Positions 9,590 through 19,654 are shown, numbered from the stretch's first letter. The stretch is 64,000 bases of DNA from Georgenia yuyongxinii (GCF_006352065.1 NZ_CP040915.1:1550001-1614000); one strand, 5' to 3'. Notes: generated from the letters alone by a model not told the origin. Program-made: numbers and translations.

Positions 9590-10567
9590 TCAGTCCCGCT
9601 CGACCTCCGGCCCGGCCGCCTCGATGACCCGGTCGCGACCCTGTTGCTCGGCCGGGTCCAGCCGCGCGCCGGACCCACCGGACACGCCGGACCCACCGGG
9701 CAGCGCAGTCGTTGCCCGCAGCTGCTGGTAGACCTCCAGGTCCTCCTCGAACTCCGCCCGGCTGAGCGTGCGCACCGGGCCGCGGCCGGAGCGGTCGGCG
9801 GCCTCGCGCCGGGCGAGGACCACCACGGCGCCGAGCGCCGCGACCGAGAACAGCCCCCACTGAATCGTGTACGACAGGTTCATCCCGTAGTTGAAGGCGG
9901 GCCGTGCGTACCCGCCCAGCGGCTGCGGCGGCGCAGGAGACTCCTTCGCGGCGAGCACGTGCCCGTCGAGCACGGGCAGGCCGGCCACCTCGGTCAGGTC
10001 CGTCACCTCCGCGGCGGAGGCGAGCACCTCCTCGGGCGCGAGCGTGTACATCTGCCCGGTGGGACGGGCGCGACCCGCGGGGTCCTCGGCGAGGCGGAGC
10101 CGTCCGGTCAGCCGCACCTCGCCGGACGGCGGCGCCGGCAGGTCGGCGCCGAGCTCGTCCGCGCGGTCGGCCGCGATCCAGCCGCGGTCGACCACCACGA
10201 CCAGGCCGTTCCCGCCGCCGCCCGAGGCCACGAACGGGGTCACCAGGTGGGCGGCGGCGTTGCCGTCCACCGGGCGGTTGCGCAGCACCACGGTGGCATC
10301 GTCGACGTAGTGGCCGGTGAGCTCGACGGGCCGCCACTCGTCCCCGGGCCGCACCGTCAGCGTGGGGAGCGCCTCCATCAGCGGCTCGGGTGAGGCGTCG
10401 TAGACGGCGTTGACCTGCCGGGAGTCGGCCGAGCGTTCCTCGAACCGGCTCCACTGCCACCGGCCGAGGAGCACGCACGCGAGGGAGACGGCCACCATCA
10501 ACGCGATCAGGCTGAGCCAGCGAGGAGTGGTGAGGAAGGCGTAGCGACCGGTCGTCGGCGCGCTCAC
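9590..10567 (-). CDS. SURF1-like cytochrome oxidase assembly protein
   Basis: Membrane protein of the SURF1 family, which helps assemble aa3-type cytochrome c oxidase. Two terminal transmembrane helices bracket an extracytoplasmic domain: an N-terminal one at ~res 16-35 (LSLIALMVAVSLACVLLGRWQW) and a C-terminal one near 240-255 (GLFSVAALGAVVVLA). Conserved SURF1 patterns are visible: LGRWQWSRFEER, DRGWI near residue 128, and NYGMNLSYTIQWGLF before the second helix. The C-terminal ~60 residues are a variable cytoplasmic tail. The GTG start overlaps the stop of the upstream small gene (GTGA). Last gene of the DUF3099-small protein-SURF1 operon. Confidence 0.9.
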   Translation of the reverse strand: MSAPTTGRYAFLTTPRWLSLIALMVAVSLACVLLGRWQWSRFEERSADSRQVNAVYDASPEPLMEALPTLTVRPGDEWRPVELTGHYVDDATVVLRNRPVDGNAAAHLVTPFVASGGGGNGLVVVVDRGWIAADRADELGADLPAPPSGEVRLTGRLRLAEDPAGRARPTGQMYTLAPEEVLASAAEVTDLTEVAGLPVLDGHVLAAKESPAPPQPLGGYARPAFNYGMNLSYTIQWGLFSVAALGAVVVLARREAADRSGRGPVRTLSRAEFEEDLEVYQQLRATTALPGGSGVSGGSGARLDPAEQQGRDRVIEAAGPEVERD

Positions 10568-10809
10568 CCGTGCGACTCGTCGAGCTCGTCCACGCCGACC
10601 ACCTCGCGCAGGAACGACCGGGCCGTTAGGAACTGTGAAAGGTGCTCACGGTGAGCCTCACAGGCCAGCCACACCTTGCGGCGGCCCTCGGTGTGCAGGC
10701 GCGGGTTGTTCCACAGCAGCGCGTGCACCGCTCGCTCGCCGCAGCCCTTGGCGCTGCAGGCGAGCTGCCCGACGTCGCGCACGTAGGGCAGGGCGGCGTC
10801 CGGGCTCAT
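10564..10809 (-). CDS. Small conserved Cys/His protein of unknown function
   Basis: 81-residue protein with LACSAKGCGERAVHALLWNNP and, later, VWLACEAHREHL. The spaced Cys-Cys and Cys-His pairs suggest a small metal-binding (zinc-ribbon-like) fold, which is inference. Its ATG overlaps the stop of the DUF3099 gene (ATGA), and its own stop overlaps the SURF1 start, so all three are translationally coupled. I recognise it only as a gene usually found beside SURF1 and DUF3099 in actinomycetes. No membrane segment is visible. Confidence 0.8.
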   Translation of the reverse strand: MSPDAALPYVRDVGQLACSAKGCGERAVHALLWNNPRLHTEGRRKVWLACEAHREHLSQFLTARSFLREVVGVDELDESHG

Positions 10810-11132
10810 GCGAGGTACTCCGTGTTCGGGTCGTAGGGCAGGCGGGGGAGCTCAGGCGGCTCGTCGCCTGAGGAGAGCAACGTCTCGGCCGGCACGGGGC
10901 GCTCACGCCCGGCGTTGGCGAACAGCACCGCGATCATCGGCAGGAAGATCGCGCCGGCGCCGGCCACCCACTTCCACCAGCCGGGGACCACGAACAGCAG
11001 CAGCATGCAGCCGGTGCGGATGCCCATCGAGGTGAGGTACCGCACCGTGCGGGCGTGCACATCCTCCGCCAGCGCACGCGGCGCCGAGGTGATCGCGTAG
11101 ACCCGCGACTCCTGGCCGTGTCGTCCCCTCAC
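10806..11132 (-). CDS. DUF3099 membrane protein
   Basis: 108-residue protein of the actinobacterial DUF3099 family. The N-terminal half contains the family pattern ITSAPRALAEDVHARTVRYL followed by two closely spaced hydrophobic segments (GCMLLLFVVPGWWKWVAG and AGAIFLPMIAVLFANA). These probably form a membrane hairpin. The acidic C-terminal tail should be cytoplasmic. GTG start at 11132. First gene of the operon with the small Cys/His protein and SURF1; the neighbourhood hints at a respiratory or envelope role, but no function is established for the family. Confidence 0.85.
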   Translation of the reverse strand: MRGRHGQESRVYAITSAPRALAEDVHARTVRYLTSMGIRTGCMLLLFVVPGWWKWVAGAGAIFLPMIAVLFANAGRERPVPAETLLSSGDEPPELPRLPYDPNTEYLA

Positions 11133-11290
11133 TCCACCAGGCTACGCCGCACGGGGACGGTCGGCGTGGCCCGCCCGCCACCCGCCGGGCCGGCCAGCCC
11201 GGCCGGGCCGGCCGGCCGGGCGGCGCTCGGGCGCACAGGCGGTGCGACCCGGTCGCCACTACGCTGCCGTCATCCGGCGATGGAGGTTCC

Positions 11291-11953
11291 ATGTCCGAGT
11301 CCGCAGCCCCCATGCAGAGCAGCCGGCCCGGACGCAGCCGGCCGCTGATCGCCATCTCGGCGACCTACGGTGCCGGTGGGGCCGTCGTCGGCCAACGGGT
11401 CGCCGACGCGTTGGGTGTGCCGTTCCTGGCGCACACGTTCAGCTCCGAGCAGATGGAGCAGGCGCACCGGGAGGGCGGCGCGGCGAACCCGTCGGCCGCC
11501 TACCTCCAGCACCGCGTGCGTGGCGACCTGGCAACGGACGACGACGCCGCGCGCTCCGCGCTGGCCGAGCTCGAGAGCCGGTCCTTCTTCGAGGAGAGCG
11601 ACGAGGAGGTGCGCGCCCTGCTCACCACGGGCGGCGTGGTCGTCGGACGGGCGGGCCCGTACCTCCTGCGCGACGACCCCGCGGTGCTGCGGGTCCTCCT
11701 CGACGGCCCGCGTGACGCCCGCGTCGCGGCCGGCGCCGCGCAGGAGGGCGTGGACGCGGCGACCGCGGAGCGGCGCCAGGCCGCCCACGACGCCTCCCGG
11801 GTCGCGGTCGCCCGGGTGCACTACGGGGTCGACCCGAACGAGCTGCGGCACTACGCCGTCGTGCTCGACACCGTGGTGCTCGGGTTCGACACGGCGGCAG
11901 ACGTGATCGTGACGGCAGCGCGGGCGCTGCACGACCGGACCGCGAGCCGATGA
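11291..11953 (+). CDS. Cytidylate kinase-like family protein
   Basis: P-loop NTPase of the cytidylate kinase-like family (PF13189). The nucleotide-binding loop is modified: ISATYGAGGAVVG in place of a classical GxxGxGKS, as is usual in this family. The lid-like region ESRSFFEESDEEVRALL and GGVVVGRAGPYLL follow, then DGPRDARV and RVHYGVDPNELRHYAVVLDT, family features in the C-terminal half. Nucleotide kinase activity has not generally been demonstrated for these proteins. It is followed 101 bases later by a gluconate permease gene in the same direction; whether they form one transcript is not clear. Confidence 0.8.
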   Translation: MSESAAPMQSSRPGRSRPLIAISATYGAGGAVVGQRVADALGVPFLAHTFSSEQMEQAHREGGAANPSAAYLQHRVRGDLATDDDAARSALAELESRSFFEESDEEVRALLTTGGVVVGRAGPYLLRDDPAVLRVLLDGPRDARVAAGAAQEGVDAATAERRQAAHDASRVAVARVHYGVDPNELRHYAVVLDTVVLGFDTAADVIVTAARALHDRTASR

Positions 11954-12054
11954 GCTGCGGGGCGCCCCGGCGGGTGCCCCGTCCGGCACCTCGCCGAGCC
12001 CGGGACCGGTAGGCCGCCCGGGCCGCCACAACCACTCAGTAGGGGGCCTGTCTC

Positions 12055-13449
12055 ATGGAATGGGTGCACATCCTGTTCGTGGTGCTCGGCATCGCGCTCA
12101 TGCTGTTCCTGAACATCAAGTTCAACGTCAACGCCATGCTGGCGCTGCTGCTGGCGACACTGTTCATCGGGTTCCTGGAGATGGGCGGGATCGCCCTGGG
12201 GTGGCTGCCGACCCCGGAGGGTGGGCTGAATCCCGCGGTCATCCTCGAGACGATCCAGACCGGCTTCGGCTCGACCCTGGGGTCCCTGGCCATCATCGTG
12301 GTGTTCGGCGCGGTCATCGGGAAGCTGATGGTCGACTCCGGCGCCGCGAACCAGATCGCCGAGACCCTGATCGCCCGGTTCGGGATCCGCTTCGTGAAGA
12401 TCGCCATGGTCATCGCGGGCAGCGTCTTCGGCCTGGCGATGTTCTACGAGGTCGCCTTCATCATCATGGCGCCGCTGATCGTCGCCGTCGCCCACGAGGC
12501 GAAGATGCCGTTCATGAAGATCGCGATCCCCGCCGTGGCGGCCACGACGACGGCGCACTCGCTGTTCGTGCCGCAGCCCGGCCCGGTCGCGCTGGTCGAG
12601 GCGTACAACGCCGACACCGGCATGGTCTACATCTACGGGATTCTCGTGGCGATCCCCACGATCGCCGTGACCGGCTGGGTGCTGCCCCGGCTGCTGGGCA
12701 ACCTCGACTACCCGGTGCCCAAGCTGCTGCAGGCCGAGAACGAGGTGCCGGTAAGCATGCGGCCCTCGTTCGGGATCTCGATGCTGGTGCCGCTGATCCC
12801 GGCGATCATCATGATCGGGGCCACGATCGCGAACGCGTTCCTCGTCGAGGGCACAACCGTGCACATGTGGGTGAACTTCGTCGGCTCACCCATCGTCGCG
12901 ATCTCGCTCGCGATGATCGCGGCGTTCTACTTCTTCGGCACCGCCCGGCGCCGGTCGTTCGAGTGGGTGATGGACTCCTTCGGCGGCGCTGTCAAGGCGA
13001 TCGCCATGGTCGTCCTCATCATCGGTGCGGGCGGCGCGCTGAAGCAGATGATCATCGCGACCGGGATCGGTGACTACATCGGCACCCTGATGTCGGGATC
13101 CTCGGCGAACCCGTACATCATGGCCTGGCTGATCACGGTGCTCATCCGGCTCGCCACCGGGCAGGGTGTGGTGTCGGCGATGACCGCCGCCGGGATCATC
13201 GGCTCCGCGGTCATCGACCCGGCGACCGGTCAGATGGTGGCAGGGGTCGACCCCGCGCTGCTGGTGCTCGCCACCGCCGCCGGGTCCAACACCCTCACCC
13301 ACGTCAACGACGCCTCGTTCTGGCTGTTCAAGGGCTATTTCGACCTGTCGGTCAAGGACACGCTCAAGACCTGGGGCCTGCTCGAGCTGTGCAACTCCCT
13401 CGTCGGCCTCGGCGTGGTGCTGCTCCTCTCGCTGTTCGTCGGAGGGTGA
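12055..13449 (+). CDS. gntP: GntP-family gluconate:H+ symporter
   Basis: Inner-membrane permease of the GntP family taking up gluconate or a related sugar acid by proton symport. About 12-14 hydrophobic segments run the whole length. Family signatures are [23 protein letters not shown] near residue 63, the central [18 protein letters not shown], and the C-terminal [20 protein letters not shown]. 464 aa is a typical length. The closest family members transport D-gluconate, but related ones carry fructuronate or other hydroxy acids. No gluconate kinase gene is adjacent, so the substrate is inferred only from the family. Confidence 0.9.
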   Translation: MEWVHILFVVLGIALMLFLNIKFNVNAMLALLLATLFIGFLEMGGIALGWLPTPEGGLNPAVILETIQTGFGSTLGSLAIIVVFGAVIGKLMVDSGAANQIAETLIARFGIRFVKIAMVIAGSVFGLAMFYEVAFIIMAPLIVAVAHEAKMPFMKIAIPAVAATTTAHSLFVPQPGPVALVEAYNADTGMVYIYGILVAIPTIAVTGWVLPRLLGNLDYPVPKLLQAENEVPVSMRPSFGISMLVPLIPAIIMIGATIANAFLVEGTTVHMWVNFVGSPIVAISLAMIAAFYFFGTARRRSFEWVMDSFGGAVKAIAMVVLIIGAGGALKQMIIATGIGDYIGTLMSGSSANPYIMAWLITVLIRLATGQGVVSAMTAAGIIGSAVIDPATGQMVAGVDPALLVLATAAGSNTLTHVNDASFWLFKGYFDLSVKDTLKTWGLLELCNSLVGLGVVLLLSLFVGG

Positions 13450-13573
13450 CCTCACCCACCCGCCGGACCCGCGCACCGGGCGGCCAGGGCACCGGGCTTT
13501 TCCCCGTGCCGGTCGCCGTCGGCTACGGTTTCCCCGCAGCGACAGCGACCGGCAGACGAACGGGGAGACACGG

Positions 13574-14290
13574 GTGGACGAACAGGGTGCGCGCAGCGTG
13601 CTGGTGACCGGGGCGAACCGGGGTATCGGCCGCGCGATCGCGGAGCGGTTCGTGGCCGCCGGTGACAAGGTGGCCACGATCTACCGGTCCGGCGACCTGC
13701 CCGACGGCGTGCTCGGCGTGGTCGGGGACGTGCGCGACACCGCCTCCATCGACGCGGCGTTCACGCAGATCGAGGCCGAGCACGGCCCCGTCGAGGTCGT
13801 CGTCGCCAACGCGGGGGTGACCCGCGACCAGCTCCTCATGCGCATGAGCGACGAGGACTTCGACACCGTCCTGGACACCAACCTCGCCGGTGCGTTCCGG
13901 GTGGCCCGGCGGGCGAGCAAGGGCATGATCCGGCTGCGTCGCGGCCGCATCGTGCTCATCTCCTCCGTGGTGGCCATGTACGGCGGGCCCGGTCAGGTGA
14001 ACTACTCCGCGTCGAAGGCGGGCCTGATCGGCATCGCCCGCTCGATCACCCGCGAGCTCGGCGGGCGTGGCATCACCGCCAACGTCGTCGCCCCGGGGTT
14101 CATCGACACCGCGATGACGCAGGCGCTGCCGGAGAAGCAGCAGCAGGCCTACCTCGCCGCCATCCCCGCCGGCCGCTTCGGCGCCGTCGACGATGTCGCG
14201 GCCGCCGTGCAGTTCCTCGCGAGCGACGCCGCGGCCTACATCTCCGGCGCCGTCGTCCCCGTGGACGGCGGCCTGGGCATGGGTCACTGA
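13574..14290 (+). CDS. fabG: 3-oxoacyl-ACP reductase FabG
   Basis: NADPH-dependent short-chain dehydrogenase reducing 3-oxoacyl-ACP in type II fatty-acid synthesis. It has the cofactor motif TGANRGIG near residue 12, NAG (ANAGVT), catalytic Ser in ISSVVAMYG, and the YSASKAG active site. The C-terminal PVDGGLGMGH is typical of MabA/FabG1. 238 aa is the expected size. GTG start preceded by GGGGAGA. It lies just upstream of fabI, the actinobacterial mabA-inhA arrangement, which supports FabG over another SDR. Confidence 0.92.
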   Translation: MDEQGARSVLVTGANRGIGRAIAERFVAAGDKVATIYRSGDLPDGVLGVVGDVRDTASIDAAFTQIEAEHGPVEVVVANAGVTRDQLLMRMSDEDFDTVLDTNLAGAFRVARRASKGMIRLRRGRIVLISSVVAMYGGPGQVNYSASKAGLIGIARSITRELGGRGITANVVAPGFIDTAMTQALPEKQQQAYLAAIPAGRFGAVDDVAAAVQFLASDAAAYISGAVVPVDGGLGMGH

Positions 14291-14352
14291 CCACCGCCCC
14301 CAGATCTATCCCCGCGGCGCCCGCGCGCCGCCACATGAAGGAGACGCACGAC

Positions 14353-15120
14353 ATGGGCCTGCTCGAGGGCAAGACGATCCTGGTGACCGGGGTGCTGAAG
14401 GACAACTCCATCGCTTTCCACGTGGCGCGGCTCGCGCAGGAGCAGGGCGCCTCGGTGATCCTGTCCTCCTTCGGCCGCCAGCTCCGGCTCACGGAGATCA
14501 CCGCCCGCCGCCTGCCCCAGCCCGCACCGGTGGTCCAGCTCGACGTGCAGAGCCAGGAGGACCTCGCCGGCCTGGCCGCCGCCGTCCGCCAGCACGCCGA
14601 CCACCTGGACGCGGTGGTGCACTCCATCGGGTTCGCCCCGCAGTCCGTCATGGGCGGCAATTTCCTCGCGGGGGAGTGGCAGGACGTCTCCACCGCGATC
14701 GAGGTCTCGGCCTACTCCCTCAAGGCCCTCGCCGTGGCGGCCAAGCCCCTCATGGGCCGGGGCTCCGCCGTCGTCGGCCTGACCTTCGACGCGTCCTTCG
14801 CGTGGCCGGTCTACGACTGGATGGGCGTCGCGAAGGCGGCCTTCGAGGCCACCTCCCGCTACCTGGCGCGCGACCTGGGGCCGGACGGCATCCGGGTCAA
14901 CCTCGTCTCCGCGGGCCCCGTGCGCACCACGGCGGCCACGTCCATCCCCGGCTTCGACCAGGTCGAGGGCGGCTGGGACGACCGTGCCCCCCTGGGCTGG
15001 GACGTCTCCGACGCCGAGCCCACCGCCCGCACCGTGCTGGCCCTGTGCTCCGACTGGCTGCCGGCCACGACGGGGGAGATCGTCCACGCCGACGGCGGCG
15101 TCCACGCGATGGGCGTGTGA
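14353..15120 (+). CDS. fabI: Enoyl-ACP reductase FabI (InhA-type)
   Basis: NADH-dependent enoyl-ACP reductase catalysing the last step of each fatty-acid elongation cycle; in mycobacteria this is the isoniazid target InhA. It has the divergent SDR motif VTGVLKDNSIAFHVA, SIGFAP, and the catalytic Tyr/Lys in FDASFAWPVYDWMGVAKAAFE. The C-terminal GEIVHADGGVHAMGV matches the family. I take the ATG at 14353 because GAAGGAG lies 8 bases upstream; an in-frame ATG at 14335 would put that signal inside the gene. It follows fabG by 62 bases, and its stop overlaps the sixA start. Confidence 0.93.
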   Translation: MGLLEGKTILVTGVLKDNSIAFHVARLAQEQGASVILSSFGRQLRLTEITARRLPQPAPVVQLDVQSQEDLAGLAAAVRQHADHLDAVVHSIGFAPQSVMGGNFLAGEWQDVSTAIEVSAYSLKALAVAAKPLMGRGSAVVGLTFDASFAWPVYDWMGVAKAAFEATSRYLARDLGPDGIRVNLVSAGPVRTTAATSIPGFDQVEGGWDDRAPLGWDVSDAEPTARTVLALCSDWLPATTGEIVHADGGVHAMGV

Positions 15121-15620
15121 TGGCGCGCACGCTCGTACTGCTGCGGCACGCCAAGGCCGAGCCGGAGGGCGACCTCGGCGACGCGATGCGCCCGCTGGCG
15201 GGGAAGGGCCGCAAGCAGGCCACCGCGCTGGGCCCCCAGCTCGCCGACCTCGTCGGACCCGTGGACGTGGCACTGGTGTCGAGCGCCCTGCGGGCGACGG
15301 AGACCTACAAGCTGGTCGCCGCGGGGATGAAGGTGCGGGCGCAGCAGGTGGTCGGGGAGATCTACGAGGGGGGTCCGCGCACGGTGCTCGGCCTCCTGCA
15401 GGACGTGGACGAGGCGGCCGCCACGGTGCTCGTGGTCGGCCACGAGCCCACTATCTCCGGCCTGGCGTCCCTGCTGCACGACGCCCGCGACGACCTCGCC
15501 CGGCAGGTCAGCCTCGGGGTGCCGACGGCGACGGCGTGCGTCCTCCAGGTGCCCGGCACCTGGCAGGAGCTCGACCGCTCGACCGCCCACCTGAGCAGGC
15601 TGATCCGCCCGTCGCACTGA
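15120..15620 (+). CDS. sixA: SixA-like phosphohistidine phosphatase
   Basis: Histidine phosphatase superfamily enzyme, branch 1, of the SixA type. The catalytic RHAK motif (LLRHAKAEPEG) lies at residues 9-12, a second Arg region in SSALRATETYK, and the C-terminal His in VVGHEPTISGL. At 166 aa it is a minimal SixA without extra domains. The ATG shares a base with the fabI stop (TGATG), so it is co-translated with fabI. SixA removes phosphate from phosphohistidine in known cases; the partner here is not identifiable. Confidence 0.88.
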   Translation: MARTLVLLRHAKAEPEGDLGDAMRPLAGKGRKQATALGPQLADLVGPVDVALVSSALRATETYKLVAAGMKVRAQQVVGEIYEGGPRTVLGLLQDVDEAAATVLVVGHEPTISGLASLLHDARDDLARQVSLGVPTATACVLQVPGTWQELDRSTAHLSRLIRPSH

Positions 15621-15707
15621 CCTCAGGCTCACTCTCGACGGCCTGCCGCAGGGGTGGTGCGCGGTGGCTGCGCGGCGCACACTGGAGGCACGGCGAAGGG
15701 AGTGACC

Positions 15708-15878
15708 ATGTGTTACGGAGCCTACGGAGAACGCTTCTGGGAGGAGCGCGAGGAACGTCGCCGTCGCGCCCAGGAGCAGGCGAAGACCCCTGAGGAGAAG
15801 ACCACCGCGGCACCCGAGACGTTCGAGGACGCGCCGGTCGAGATGATCATCGAGGAGCTCGAACCCGCCGCCCGGTGA
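15708..15878 (+). CDS. Small acidic hypothetical protein
   Basis: 56-residue highly charged protein, MCYGAYGERFWEEREERRRR at the N terminus and an acidic C-terminal half (VEMIIEELEPAAR). The central Glu/Arg stretch should be helical. ATG at 15708 with GAAGGGA about 7 bases upstream. No family recognised. It lies between sixA and the converging serB gene and may be a separate short transcript. Frame, start signal and codon bias look genuine, but a spurious call is possible. Confidence 0.55.
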   Translation: MCYGAYGERFWEEREERRRRAQEQAKTPEEKTTAAPETFEDAPVEMIIEELEPAAR

Positions 15879-15963
15879 GGTGGTGAGGGATCGGCTGCAC
15901 ACCACGTGGCCCGTCCGGCGCTCAGGCGCAGGGCGGGCTCGCGCGCGTGCCCGGCGCGCGTTG

Positions 15964-16875
15964 TCACCTGCCGAGCAGGCCCAGGACCGCGTCCAGGCGC
16001 GGGAACGTCAGTGCCGCGTGCGCCTCGGCCTGCACCACCGGCTTGGCGCAGAACGCCACGCCCAGCCCGGCGACCGCCAGCATGTCCAGATCGTTGGCGC
16101 CGTCGCCCACGGCGACCACCCGCTCCAGGGGCACCCCGTCCTCGGCCGCCCACGCGCGCAGGTGCCGCTCCTTCGCGGCCCGGTCGACGACGGCGCCGGC
16201 CGTGCGGCCCGTGAGCTGGCCGCCGTCGACCTCGAGGGTGTTGGCGACCACGTGGTCGATGCCCAGCTCCTCGGCCAGCGGGCGCACGATCTCGGCGAAG
16301 CCGCCGGAGACCAGGCCCACCGTCCCGCCGGCGGCGTGGACAGCCTCGACGAGCTCGCGGGCCCCCGGGGTCAGGCGGACGGCCGCGCGCACCTCGTCGA
16401 GCACCCGGGCGTCGAGACCGGCCAGCGTGGCCACCCGCTCGCGCAGGCTGGCGGCGAAGTCCAGCTCGCCGCGCATCGCCCGGTCGGTCACCGCGGCCAC
16501 CATCTCGCGGGTACCGGCGTGCTCGGCGATGAGCTCGATGACCTCGGCGGTGACGAAGGTGGAGTCCACGTCCGTCACGAGCAGGCCGACGCCATCGGCC
16601 GCGAGCGGGCCGGCTGTGACCGCGCTGTCCACTCCCAGGGCGGTGGCGGGGCCGCGGAGCTCCGTGCCCAGCTCCGCGTGCGAACGCCCACCGGGACGTG
16701 CAGTGCCGGCCACGGCGAGGCCGAACCAGCCGTCGCGGGAGGTGTCGGTGACGCTGACGCCGTCGGCGCCCTGCTCGATGACGGCGACGGCGTGGCGCAC
16801 CAGCGTCTCGGGGATGGGGCGGGCGGAGACCAGGCCGGCGCGCACGGCGGAGCCGGGGACGGGGGGAAGACTCAC
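15964..16875 (-). CDS. serB: Phosphoserine phosphatase SerB
   Basis: HAD-family enzyme that hydrolyses O-phosphoserine to serine, the last step of serine biosynthesis. Motif I is DVDSTFV near residue 101 (DxDxT), motif II SGGF in GLVSGGFAEIV, motif III Lys in AAKERHLRAW, and motif IV GDGANDLDML. The first ~95 residues are an ACT-like or degenerate N-terminal domain, as in other actinobacterial SerB proteins. GTG start, 303 aa. The neighbouring glgC gene reads in the same direction 57 bases upstream. Confidence 0.92.
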   Translation of the reverse strand: MSLPPVPGSAVRAGLVSARPIPETLVRHAVAVIEQGADGVSVTDTSRDGWFGLAVAGTARPGGRSHAELGTELRGPATALGVDSAVTAGPLAADGVGLLVTDVDSTFVTAEVIELIAEHAGTREMVAAVTDRAMRGELDFAASLRERVATLAGLDARVLDEVRAAVRLTPGARELVEAVHAAGGTVGLVSGGFAEIVRPLAEELGIDHVVANTLEVDGGQLTGRTAGAVVDRAAKERHLRAWAAEDGVPLERVVAVGDGANDLDMLAVAGLGVAFCAKPVVQAEAHAALTFPRLDAVLGLLGR

Positions 16876-16932
16876 GGGCGCAGCCTACGGTGACGCGGCG
16901 GCTCGGCGGGGACGGCGTCCGCCGGGTCCGTC

Positions 16933-18174
16933 TCAGCGGCTGACCACCGCGCCCTTGGGCACCACGGTGATGCCGGACTCGGTCACGGTGAAGCCGCGCT
17001 CGAGGTCCTTCTCCACGTCCAGGCCCACCTGCGCGCCCTCCTCGACGCGCACGTTCTTGTCCAGGATCGCCCGGCTGACGGTGGCGTTGCGGCCCACGTC
17101 CACCCCGTCGAACAGGACCGAGTCACGCACCGACGACCAGGAGTTCACCCGGGTTCCGGGGGAGAGGACCGAGCCGACGACCTCGCCGCCGGAGACGATC
17201 ACCCCGGGGGAGATGAGCGAGTCCAGCGCGTGGCCGAGGCGCTCGCGGTGGCCGTAGACGAACTTCGCCGGCGGCAGCCCGGTGTAGCCGGTGTGCAGGG
17301 GCCAGTGGTCGTTGTAGAGGTTGAAGATCGGGTAGACGGAGATGAGGTCCTGGTTGGCGTCGTAGAACGCGTCCACGGTCCCGACGTCGCGCCAGTAGCT
17401 GCGGTCCCGGTCGGTGGAGCCGGGCACCTCGTTGAAGGTGAAGTCGTACAGGCCCGCGGCGCCGTCGGCCACGAAGCGCGGGACGATCGAGCCGCCCATG
17501 TCGTGCTTGGAGGCCTCGTTCTTGGCGTCCGCGCTGACGGCCTCCACGAGGGCGTCGGCGTTCATGACGTAGTTGCCCATCGAGGCGAGGACCTTGTCGG
17601 GGGAGTCGACCAGGCCCACGGCGTCCTTCGGCTTCTCCAGGAACTCCCCGATCTTGTGGGGGTTGTGCGGGTCTGCCTGGATGACGCCGAACTGGTCCGC
17701 GAGGGAGAGCGGCTGTCGGATGCCGGCCACCGTGAGGGGGAAGCCGGAGTCGATGTGCTGCTCCACCATCTGGGAGAAGTCCATCCGGTAGATGTTGTCC
17801 GCACCGGTGATGACCACGATGTCGGGCCGCTCGTCGTCGATGAGGTTCAACGACTGGTACACCGCGTCGGCGCTGCCGAGGAACCAGTGCTTGCCCACCC
17901 GTTGCTGCGCGGGCACGGGCGCGACGTAGTTGCCGAGCAGGTTCGACATCCGCCACGTCTTGGACACGTGCTTGTCCAGGCTGTGTGACTTGTACTGGGT
18001 GAGCACCACGATCTTGAGGTAGCCGGAGTTCACCAGGTTCGACAGAGCGAAGTCGATCAGCCGGTAGATGCCCCCGAAGGGCACTGCGGGCTTGGCCCGG
18101 TCGGCAGTCAGCGGCATCAGGCGCTTGCCCTCTCCGCCTGCCAGGACGATTGCCAGAACGCGTGGGGATGCCAT
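16933..18174 (-). CDS. glgC: Glucose-1-phosphate adenylyltransferase GlgC
   Basis: Makes ADP-glucose from glucose-1-phosphate and ATP for glycogen synthesis. The nucleotidyltransferase domain opens with [18 protein letters not shown], followed by [10 protein letters not shown] and the sugar-binding FLEKPKD and GNYVMNAD. The C-terminal left-handed beta-helix has the hexapeptide-like [20 protein letters not shown] segment. I use the ATG at 18174 ([14 protein letters not shown], 413 aa); the longer frame adds 36 residues with no family counterpart. It is divergent from glgA, with 161 bases between them that should hold both promoters. Confidence 0.94.
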   Translation of the reverse strand: MASPRVLAIVLAGGEGKRLMPLTADRAKPAVPFGGIYRLIDFALSNLVNSGYLKIVVLTQYKSHSLDKHVSKTWRMSNLLGNYVAPVPAQQRVGKHWFLGSADAVYQSLNLIDDERPDIVVITGADNIYRMDFSQMVEQHIDSGFPLTVAGIRQPLSLADQFGVIQADPHNPHKIGEFLEKPKDAVGLVDSPDKVLASMGNYVMNADALVEAVSADAKNEASKHDMGGSIVPRFVADGAAGLYDFTFNEVPGSTDRDRSYWRDVGTVDAFYDANQDLISVYPIFNLYNDHWPLHTGYTGLPPAKFVYGHRERLGHALDSLISPGVIVSGGEVVGSVLSPGTRVNSWSSVRDSVLFDGVDVGRNATVSRAILDKNVRVEEGAQVGLDVEKDLERGFTVTESGITVVPKGAVVSR

Positions 18175-18335
18175 AGCACCGACCATATTGCCGACCGCCG
18201 AGAACGGCGTGGCGAACGGCAACATCTTGCACCGTGTTGCGCGTCTCACCCGGCGTGGGGGCATGCTGGGACCCGGCCGCACCGCGGCGGCCGCCTGGCC
18301 GACATGCCGACATGCCAGTACCTGGAAGGACAGCC

Positions 18336-19568
18336 ATGAGGGTCGACCTCCTCACCCGCGAGTACCCGCCCCACGTCTACGGGGGTGCCGGGGTGCACGT
18401 GACCGAGCTGGCGCGCGTGCTGCGCCGCAGCATCGACGTCCGGGTCCACGCCTTCGACGGCCCGCGCCTGAACGGCGACTCCGACAACGACGACGTCGTC
18501 CCCGTGACGGGCTACGACGACCTCCCCGAGCTGCAGGGCGCGAACGCGGCGCTGCGCACGTTCGGCGTCGACCTGCAGATCGCCGCCAACCTCGACGGCA
18601 CCGACCTCGTGCACTCCCACACCTGGTACGCCAACCTCGCGGGCACCCTCGGGTCGTTGCTGCTCGACGTGCCGCACGTGCTATCTGCCCACTCCCTCGA
18701 GCCGCTGCGCCCGTGGAAGGCCGAGCAGCTCGGCGGCGGGTACGCGCTGTCTAGCTGGGCCGAGCGCACCGCCTACGAGGGGGCCGCCGGGGTCATCGCG
18801 GTGTCGGGCGGCATGCGGGAGGACATCCTGCGGGCCTACCCGCAGGTGGACCCCGCCAAGGTGCACGTGGTCCACAACGGCATCGACCTCGAGGGCTGGC
18901 GGCGCCCGGACGACGACGCCGCCCGGGAGGCCGCCGAGGCCACCCTCGCCCGGCTCGGCATCGACGCGACCCGGCCGACCGTGGTGTTCGTCGGCCGTAT
19001 CACCCGCCAGAAGGGCCTGCCGCACCTGCTCCGCGCCGTCGAGCAGCTGCCCGCCGACGTCCAGCTCGTGCTGTGCGCCGGCGCCCCCGACACCACCGAG
19101 ATCGCCGCGGAGGTCACCGGCCTCGTGGAGGGCCTGCAGGACAAGCGGGACGGCGTCGTCTGGATCGAGGAGATGCTGCCCCGGCCTGAGCTGGTCGCCG
19201 TGCTCGCCGCCGCGACGGTGTTCGTGTGCCCGTCGATCTACGAGCCCCTCGGCATCGTCAACCTCGAGGCCATGGCCGTGGGCCTGCCCGTGGTCGGCTC
19301 CGCCACCGGCGGCATCCCCGAGGTCATCGACGACGGCGTGACGGGCACCCTGGTCCCGATCGAGCAGGTGACCGACGGCACCGGCACGCCGGTGGACCCG
19401 CGTGCCTTCGAGCGGGACCTGGCCGAGGCGCTCACCGCGCTGGCCGGCGACCCCGAACGAGCCGCCCGCATGGGGGTCGCCGCTCGGCGCCGGGTGGAGG
19501 ACCACTTCTCGTGGGACGCGGTCGCCGATCGCACGTTGGAGGTCTACCGCGCGGTCCTTCAGGGCTGA
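18336..19568 (+). CDS. glgA: Glycogen synthase, actinobacterial GT4 type
   Basis: GT-B glycosyltransferase, family GT4, of the actinobacterial GlgA type that elongates alpha-1,4-glucan (or makes maltose-1-phosphate) from ADP-glucose. The N-terminal domain opens with [20 protein letters not shown], the acceptor-side glycine loop. The C-terminal donor domain has [16 protein letters not shown] and the E-x7-E motif in [22 protein letters not shown] at 18336 with GGAAGGA upstream, 410 aa. Divergent from glgC. A dispersed repeat copy follows its 3' end. Confidence 0.92.
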   Translation: MRVDLLTREYPPHVYGGAGVHVTELARVLRRSIDVRVHAFDGPRLNGDSDNDDVVPVTGYDDLPELQGANAALRTFGVDLQIAANLDGTDLVHSHTWYANLAGTLGSLLLDVPHVLSAHSLEPLRPWKAEQLGGGYALSSWAERTAYEGAAGVIAVSGGMREDILRAYPQVDPAKVHVVHNGIDLEGWRRPDDDAAREAAEATLARLGIDATRPTVVFVGRITRQKGLPHLLRAVEQLPADVQLVLCAGAPDTTEIAAEVTGLVEGLQDKRDGVVWIEEMLPRPELVAVLAAATVFVCPSIYEPLGIVNLEAMAVGLPVVGSATGGIPEVIDDGVTGTLVPIEQVTDGTGTPVDPRAFERDLAEALTALAGDPERAARMGVAARRRVEDHFSWDAVADRTLEVYRAVLQG

Positions 19569-19602
19569 GTCCACGCACCCTCCCTACCCGCCCTCCCTAA
19601 CC

Positions 19603-19634
19603 CGCGAGATGTCATCTTCTCCGGGAGATGTCAC
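19603..19634. repeat. Dispersed intergenic repeat, copy 2
   Basis: CGCGAGATGTCATCTTCTCC is followed by a second, imperfect unit GGGAGATGTCACGATC. This is the same double-unit layout as 5856-5888. It lies between the converging 3' ends of glgA and the 19655-20524 gene. Its position is consistent with a role in transcript ends or with a REP-like element. Confidence 0.7.
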
Positions 19635-19654
19635 GATCGGACTCGGCGGCGTCG